This document shows, one piece after another, positions 59,425 to 64,000 of a stretch of 64,000 nucleotides of DNA. Position 1 is the stretch's first letter; the number at the start of each line of letters is the position of its first letter. The notes below the pieces were generated by a model. That model had not been told where the DNA came from. It did not search any database and was given only the letters and a program-made list of their open reading frames with translations. Origin of the DNA: Bog-756 sp963699345 (lineage in GTDB: Bacteria > Actinomycetota > Acidimicrobiia > Acidimicrobiales > RAAP-2). The stretch spans positions 248,001-312,000 of the forward strand of contig CAVOTL010000001.1 in assembly GCA_963699345.1 (NCBI GenBank). Direction: 5' to 3'. A program made the translations under genes and the position numbers.

Positions 59425-62316
59425 ATGGCCATCGCACCGCAGCGAGCCGGCATCGGCATCCGCCGCCACTTCACCACCGCCGGCACCCATCCCTACGACG
59501 AGGTCGTCTGGGAACGGCGCGATGCCAGGATCACCAACTACCGCGACGGCACCGTGGCCTTCGAGCAGCTCGGCGTCGAGGTCCCGGCGGCGTGGAGCGT
59601 CAACGCCACCAACATCCTCGCCCAGAAGTACTTCCGGGGGACCCCCGGCACGTCCGAGCGCGAGTCCTCGCTGCGCCAGGTGGCCGACCGGGTGGTCGAC
59701 ACCGTGACCGCCTGGGGGATCAAGGACGGCTACTTCGTGGACGACGAGGAGGCCGAGGCCTTCGCCGCCGAACTCAAGCACCTGATCATCCACCAGAAGG
59801 CCGCCTTCAACTCGCCGGTGTGGTTCAACATCGGCGTGGCCGGCGTGCCCCAGCAGGGATCCGCCTGCTTCATCCTGGCCGTGGACGACACCATGGACTC
59901 GATCCTCAACTGGTACACGGAGGAGGGCGTCATCTTCAAGGGCGGTTCGGGCGCCGGCGTCAACCTCTCCCGGATCCGTTCGTCGCACGAATTCCTGAAG
60001 GGTGGAGGCACCGCCTCGGGACCGGTCAGCTTCATGCGCGGTGCCGACGCCTCGGCCGGCACCATCAAGTCGGGCGGCAAGACCCGACGCGCCGCCAAGA
60101 TGGTCATCCTCGACGTGGACCACCCCGACATCGAGGACTTCATCTGGTGCAAGGCCACCGAGGAGCGTAAGGCACGCGTCCTGCGCGACGCCGGCTTCGA
60201 CATGGACCTCGACGGCAAGGACTCGATCAGCCTCCAGTACCAGAACGCCAACAACTCGGTCCGGGTCACCGACGAGTTCATGCAGGCCGTGATCGACGGG
60301 CGCGACTGGGACCTCGTGACCCGGGGTGACCGGGCCACGGTGCGCACCGTGCCGGCCCGCGACCTGTTCCGCCAGTTCGCCCAGGCGGCGTGGGAGTGCG
60401 CCGACCCCGGCATGCAGTTCGACACCACCATCAACAACTGGCACACCGCCTCCAACACCGGTCGCATCAACGGCTCCAACCCGTGCTCGGAGTACATGCA
60501 CCTCGACAACTCGGCGTGCAACCTGGCCAGTCTCAACCTGATGAAGTTCCTGCGCGACGACTCGTCGTTCGACGTCGAGGGCTTCACCGCGTCGGTGGAG
60601 GTCATCTTCACGGCCCAGGAGATCATCGTGGGCAACGCCGACTACCCGACGGACAAGATCGCCGAGAACTCGCGTCGCTTCCGGGAGCTCGGCATCGGAT
60701 ACGCCAACATCGGTGCCCTCCTCATGGCCCAGGGCCTGCCCTACGACTCGGACCAGGGCCGGGCATGGGCCGCCGCCATCACCGCGCTCATGACCGGTCA
60801 TGCTTATGCCACCTCGGCCCGCACGGCCGCCCGCATGGGCCCCTTCGCCGGCTACCACGAGAACGTGGAGCCGATGAACCGGGTGCTGCGGATGCACCGC
60901 GACTCGGTGGCGGGCATCGACGAGGAGCAGGTCCCGACCGAGGTCCTGTCCGCCGCCCAGGAGGCCTGGGACACCGCCGTCGAGCTCGGCGAGCAGTACG
61001 GCGTGCGCAACTCGCAGGCCAGTGTGCTGGCCCCCACGGGCACCATCGGCCTGCTGATGGACTGTGACACCACCGGGGTCGAGCCGGACCTGGGTCTGGT
61101 CAAGACCAAGAAGCTGGTGGGCGGCGGCACGATGTCGATCGTCAACCAGACGGTGCCGCGGGCCCTGACCCGGTTGGGGTACTCACCCGGGCAGGTCGGT
61201 GACATCGTGGCCCACATCGACGAGCACATGTCGATCGTCGGGGCGCCGCACCTGGCCGCCGAGCACCTGCCGGTGTTCGCCTGCTCGATGGGCGACAACA
61301 CCATCCACTACCTCGGCCACGTGCGGATGATGGGCGCGGTCCAACCCTTCATCTCCGGGGCCATCTCGAAGACGGTGAACCTGCCCGAGGACGTCACGGT
61401 GGAGGACGTCGAGCAGCTGCACATCGACGCCTGGAAGCTCGGCATCAAGGCCGTCGCCGTGTACCGCGACAACTGCAAGGTGGCCCAGCCGCTGTCGACG
61501 ACCAAGAAGGAGGGCGCCGAGGACTCGCTCGACGAGCCGGCCGGGTCCGAAGCCGAGGCCCACGCCCGGGAGCTGAGCGCCAAGATCGTCGAACTCGAGG
61601 CGGCGCTGGTGCACGAACAGTCGCGGACCCAGGAGACCCTGCTGGTGGGCGCGGTGCGCGAGCGCCTTCCCCGGCGGCGCAAGTCGTCGACCTTCTCCTT
61701 CCGGGTGGCCGACTGCGAGGGCTATGTCACCGTCGGCGAGTACGAGGACGGCCGTCCCGGTGAGGTGTTCATGAAGGTGTCGAAGCAGGGATCCACCCTG
61801 GCCGGCATCATGGACGCCTTCTCCATCTCGGTGAGCCTCGGCCTCCAGCACGGTGTGCCGCTGTCCACGTACGTCCGCAAGTACGCCAACATGCGCTTCG
61901 AGCCGGCCGGGATCACCGACGACCCGGATCTGCGTATCGCCACCAGCCTGGTCGACTACATCTTCCGCCGGCTGGCCGTGGACTACCTGCCGCTCGAGGA
62001 GCGGGCGGAGTTGGGCATCCTCTCCACCGCGGAGCGGATGCAGCCGACGTTGCCCGGGGTCGAGGAGACGGCCACGCCCTCGTCCGGCATCGTGGAGGCC
62101 CAGGCGATCGACCCGGGTACCTCCTCGGCGACGGGCTCCGCAGCCCCGGTGCCGGCAGCTCCGGCCGCCCGGTCGGGTGCGGTGCCGGCGGACGCTCCAC
62201 TGGCCCGGGCCGAGCAGCGGGACGCCCCGTACTGCTACCAGTGCGGCAACGCCATGCAGCGGGCCGGATCGTGCTACGTGTGCTCGAGCTGCGGGACGAC
62301 CAGCGGCTGCAGCTGA
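59425..62316 (+). CDS. nrdJ: adenosylcobalamin-dependent ribonucleotide reductase (class II)
   Basis: 963 residues in one frame. N-terminal barrel features: FNSPVWFNIGVAGVPQQGSA (first redox Cys region), FKGGSGAGVNLSRIRSS, GGKTRRAAKMVILDVDHPDI. The radical site is NGSNPCSEYMHLDNSACNLA with the thiyl Cys and following Asn/Cys; APTGTIGLLMDCDTTGVEP is the phosphate-binding loop. The C-terminus ends in a Cys-rich tail (CYQCGNAM, then CYVCSSCGTTSGC) that relays electrons or binds zinc. It reduces ribonucleotides to deoxyribonucleotides with B12. AGAAAGAGGT precedes ATG 59425. A promoter, NrdR-like boxes and a strong terminator flank it. Confidence 0.95.
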   Translation: MAIAPQRAGIGIRRHFTTAGTHPYDEVVWERRDARITNYRDGTVAFEQLGVEVPAAWSVNATNILAQKYFRGTPGTSERESSLRQVADRVVDTVTAWGIKDGYFVDDEEAEAFAAELKHLIIHQKAAFNSPVWFNIGVAGVPQQGSACFILAVDDTMDSILNWYTEEGVIFKGGSGAGVNLSRIRSSHEFLKGGGTASGPVSFMRGADASAGTIKSGGKTRRAAKMVILDVDHPDIEDFIWCKATEERKARVLRDAGFDMDLDGKDSISLQYQNANNSVRVTDEFMQAVIDGRDWDLVTRGDRATVRTVPARDLFRQFAQAAWECADPGMQFDTTINNWHTASNTGRINGSNPCSEYMHLDNSACNLASLNLMKFLRDDSSFDVEGFTASVEVIFTAQEIIVGNADYPTDKIAENSRRFRELGIGYANIGALLMAQGLPYDSDQGRAWAAAITALMTGHAYATSARTAARMGPFAGYHENVEPMNRVLRMHRDSVAGIDEEQVPTEVLSAAQEAWDTAVELGEQYGVRNSQASVLAPTGTIGLLMDCDTTGVEPDLGLVKTKKLVGGGTMSIVNQTVPRALTRLGYSPGQVGDIVAHIDEHMSIVGAPHLAAEHLPVFACSMGDNTIHYLGHVRMMGAVQPFISGAISKTVNLPEDVTVEDVEQLHIDAWKLGIKAVAVYRDNCKVAQPLSTTKKEGAEDSLDEPAGSEAEAHARELSAKIVELEAALVHEQSRTQETLLVGAVRERLPRRRKSSTFSFRVADCEGYVTVGEYEDGRPGEVFMKVSKQGSTLAGIMDAFSISVSLGLQHGVPLSTYVRKYANMRFEPAGITDDPDLRIATSLVDYIFRRLAVDYLPLEERAELGILSTAERMQPTLPGVEETATPSSGIVEAQAIDPGTSSATGSAAPVPAAPAARSGAVPADAPLARAEQRDAPYCYQCGNAMQRAGSCYVCSSCGTTSGCS

Positions 62317-62319
62317 TGT

Positions 62320-62387
62320 GAAGTTGCGCACGTTCTTCAGTGGAAGTTGCATCTGAGCTTCAGCGCAGTTGCACCTAACTTCAGTAG
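62320..62387 (+). repeat. three tandem imperfect 22-23-bp repeats after nrdJ
   Basis: Units begin at 62320, 62343 and 62366. Each has AGTTGC near the left and CTTCAG near the right, with a variable centre. TGAAG/CTTCA pairs within and between units allow small hairpins. They start 3 nt after the nrdJ stop codon and end just before the terminator. Confidence 0.6.
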
Positions 62388-62395
62388 GGATGCAA

Positions 62396-62433
62396 AGAGG
62401 GCGAGGCCGAAAGGCCTCGCCCTCTGTTGTTCT
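62396..62433 (+). terminator. Rho-independent terminator of nrdJ
   Basis: AGAGGGCGAGGCC (62396-62408), loop GAAA, GGCCTCGCCCTCT (62413-62425), a perfect 13-bp stem, followed by the T-rich GTTGTTCT. The best canonical terminator in the window. Confidence 0.88.
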
Positions 62434-62580
62434 GGTAAGTGCACCAGTCCCTGATGGCGTGGCCTCGATGGGCCACGCATCCGCCCCCTCGGGAATGAGC
62501 GGGTCCGGTGCTTGCGACCGCGTGCGCCTGGCGTTCGAAAGGACCTTTTAGCGCCCCACCCATCCGGGGTTCGGGGGCAG

Positions 62581-62962
62581 CTACCCGAGAGGACCGATCA
62601 AGCCCACCTCGACTGGCGGCCAGTCCGATGGCGGCACTTCTCCGTGGGGGCCGTACTCCAAACACTCCAAGTAGCCGTCGGCCAGGAAGAGCATCACGTC
62701 ACCAACTGGTTCGCCATCTTCGCCGGTGGCGACGCCCTCGAACGGCGTCCGGTCATTATTCGTTGGTGCACCGGAGGCTGCCAATTCTCGTGTGACGTTG
62801 AGGTCGACCGTCGGACAACCGCCGTCACATCGACCGATCTCCTGGGCGTGACCGGCCTGAGCAGGTAGCTCGTTAACCCCTACAAGCTCGGGAGAGAGCA
62901 GCAGGCCGAGGATCGCTGCTTCGCTTGCACCCAGTGGCCTCGGTTCGGCAAACCTCGCTCAT
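62581..62962 (-). CDS. small hypothetical protein with GRC..GCPTVDL motif, probable frameshift near start
   Basis: About 125 residues. Reading from about 62950, the protein is RPLGASEAAILGLLLSPELV, then AQAGHAQEIGRCDGGCPTVD, then GEPVGDVMLFLADGYLECLE and YGPHGEVPPSDWPPVE. The combination of G-R-C-x3-C-P-T-V-D-L and a closing LEY...PP..WP is a recurring actinobacterial small-protein pattern of unknown function. The likely ATG at 62962 (MSEV) is one base out of frame, so one indel near 62945 is needed. The gene is in the low-GC right-hand region. Confidence 0.5.
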
Positions 62963-63095
62963 CCAGCTTGGCACGGGTGGTCACATCCTGGAACCGGAGG
63001 GTTTGCCAGAAGTGCCGGAGTGGGTCACACTCCCGGCAGTGGATCAATGAGAAGTCAAAGGGTGCCCGGTTCTGCACGTCCAGTGGGTCGAGACG

Positions 63096-63668
63096 TCAGC
63101 GTGCTACCTGGCCGGCCATTCCAAAGAGCGTCAACTCGACCCAACGCTGGAGCACCTCCGGCGGTTCATTAACCGGTGCATTGCTCACCAAGAGATAGAA
63201 GTCACCAATAGTCAGGTCGCCCCGAATGGCGTCGTCAGCCTGCGAGCCCTCTATGAGTAGCTGAAGTGCATCACGCGCCCGCTGCACATCCCTGGAGTCG
63301 TCGACGTCAGCATTGAGGGCCACAGCGGCGGCCTTGACAGCATGGTTGCTCGCTGCGGCGAGGACGATGTCCCCCAGAAGATTGGCCAGTTCGGAGAATG
63401 CCGGACTGCCTTGTGCGACCTGACTGACTGCGGCCTCGGCCCGGTCGGCCACTTCGGAGACGAAGTCACTGACAACGGCCGCGACCAAGTCACTCTTGGT
63501 CGGAAAGTGACGATACAGCGTACCCACAGCGACACCGGCAACACTGGCGATCTCGTCCATGCCGACGTCGGGTCCGTGCACGGTGATCTGCTCCCTCGCC
63601 GCGTCGAGAATCTTGGATCTGTTGCGGATGGCATCGGCCCGAGCCGGCCGGTTCCCAGACTGTGACAC
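63096..63668 (-). CDS. TetR-family repressor
   Basis: 190 residues. The HTH reads ILDAAREQITVHGPDVGMDEIASVAGVAVGTLYRHFPTKSDLVAAV, the standard TetR_N pattern, followed by an all-helical ligand domain (SNHAVKAAAVALNADVDDS). GTG 63668 has AAGGGGGG upstream; an ATG at 63704 is also in frame. It is divergent from an MFS pump whose promoter region contains repeated TGAAC/GTTCA half-sites, so it most likely represses that pump and itself until a toxic ligand binds. Confidence 0.88.
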   Translation of the reverse strand: MSQSGNRPARADAIRNRSKILDAAREQITVHGPDVGMDEIASVAGVAVGTLYRHFPTKSDLVAAVVSDFVSEVADRAEAAVSQVAQGSPAFSELANLLGDIVLAAASNHAVKAAAVALNADVDDSRDVQRARDALQLLIEGSQADDAIRGDLTIGDFYLLVSNAPVNEPPEVLQRWVELTLFGMAGQVAR

Positions 63669-63703
63669 GTCACCCCCCTTTCTGATCAGTACTTGCACGA
63701 ACA

Positions 63704-63742
63704 TGAACTGTGGTTCACTATAGTAAGTGAACTGGCATTCAC
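63704..63742. promoter_or_regulatory. overlapping TGAAC/GTTCA dyads, candidate TetR operator
   Basis: Half-sites at 63704 (TGAAC), 63713 (GTTCACT), 63726 (AGTGAAC) and 63738 (TTCAC). GTTCACT-N6-AGTGAAC (63713-63732) is a perfect 7-bp dyad; TGAAC-N4-GTTCA (63704-63717) is a second perfect one. All lie between the divergent tetR and MFS genes. Confidence 0.65.
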
Positions 63743-63764
63743 CTTACCGCAGAGGAGTGTTCAC

Positions 63765-64000
63765 ATGGCGTTAGACAATCCAGTGAGTTCGATCACCCCG
63801 ATCACCGAGGCCGATCCTGACTACCAGCGCCGGTGGTGGATCCTGGGGGTGCTCGCGATCGCTCAGCTGATGGTGATCCTGGATGCCTCGGTGATCAATA
63901 TCGCCCTTCCCTCTGCCCAACGGGCACTTCACTTCTCCAACGACAATCGGCAGTGGATCATCTCTGCCTACGCCTTGGCATTCGGCAGTCTGCTCCTCGT
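63765..64000 (+). CDS. MFS drug-efflux transporter, DHA2 type, 5' part
   Basis: The first 78 residues are visible before the window ends. A 25-residue cytoplasmic start is followed by TM1 ILGVLAIAQLMVILDASVIN with the DHA2 Asp (LDASVINIALP), then QWIISAYALAFGSLLL, motif D1 and TM2. AGAGGAG precedes ATG 63765. It uses codons such as TTA and AAT that are rare elsewhere here. It is probably induced through the adjacent TetR repressor. Confidence 0.85.
   Translation, partial: MALDNPVSSITPITEADPDYQRRWWILGVLAIAQLMVILDASVINIALPSAQRALHFSNDNRQWIISAYALAFGSLLL

Noticed and set aside
62880..63077. 65-codon frame on the minus strand (start GTG 63077)
   Set aside because: The product has plausible composition but overlaps the probable start of the 62581-62962 gene and matches nothing I recognise; it was left out.
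1..64000. CRISPR arrays, tRNA or rRNA genes, insertion sequences, phage genes
   Set aside because: Looked for and not seen: no regularly spaced repeats with spacers, no cloverleaf with CCA end, no transposase or integrase motifs.

Overview
This is 64 kb of very GC-rich DNA with strongly G/C-biased third codon positions, frequent GTG starts and short intergenic gaps. The gene content points to an actinomycete: PimB-type mannosyltransferase, F420/FMN luciferase-like oxidoreductases, B12-dependent (class II) ribonucleotide reductase, TMEM175 channel, DUF5134, DCC/DUF393 and DUF2332 proteins. A secreted protein with tandem 'GYW..A.DGGVF.FG.A.F.G' repeats and a KimA-like transporter fit the Acidimicrobiia best, but there is no rRNA here to prove it. 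No tRNA, rRNA, CRISPR array, insertion sequence or prophage was recognised.

Layout. 1-12 kb: mostly single housekeeping or stress genes (GNAT end, SRPBCC proteins, class II aldolase, HAD phosphatase, VOC protein, DHA2 efflux pump, DCC oxidoreductase, cupin, ArsR+AHSA1 pair, methyltransferase, small membrane proteins, TMEM175 channel). 12-16 kb: a dihydrofolate-reductase-like pseudogene, an operon of two CitE/malyl-CoA-lyase-type enzymes and a KimA-like potassium/amino-acid transporter. 16.4-21.6 kb: a copper/metal homeostasis operon (two membrane proteins, a free HMA chaperone, a CopA-type ATPase with an extra C-terminal domain, a BlaI-type repressor with a cysteine-rich N-terminus) headed by a composite CTAC/GTAG operator. 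21.7-30.6 kb: secreted phosphoesterase, cysK-cysE, LLM oxidoreductase, a DapB-like reductase, a repeat-rich secreted protein and an aquaporin. 30.6-40.9 kb: an amine/amino-acid catabolic cluster (FAD amine oxidase, class III aminotransferase, Lrp regulator, aldehyde dehydrogenase, APC permease, alanine dehydrogenase, methylmalonate-semialdehyde dehydrogenase). 41-45 kb: two alpha/beta hydrolases, an acyl-CoA ligase and a D-2-hydroxyacid dehydrogenase. 45.4-49.5 kb: a two-component system whose sensor kinase is fused to a complete amino-acid-permease domain. 49.8-58.8 kb: small Cys protein, QueG, PimB-like glycosyltransferase, SRPBCC, LLM enzyme, alanine-type aminotransferase, acetoacetate-decarboxylase-like protein, PlsC, ACT protein, glycerol kinase. 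59-62.4 kb: NrdJ with a promoter, NrdR-like boxes and a strong terminator. 62.5-64 kb: a region of visibly lower GC with a TetR repressor divergent from an MFS pump that runs off the window.

Two general properties matter to any reader. First, about ten genes start 6 nt after a TANNNT-like hexamer and lack a Shine-Dalgarno, so leaderless transcription looks common. Second, between about 12 and 32 kb, plus single cases at 42.3 and 62.9 kb, many conserved genes are broken by one-base shifts, while the long genes from 44 to 62 kb are intact. Residual consensus indels are the simplest explanation, so 'broken' genes there should not be read as true pseudogenes until checked. The best candidates for under-described biology are the APC-permease/histidine-kinase fusion with its response regulator, and the copper operon with its Cys-rich BlaI-type regulator and extended CopA.
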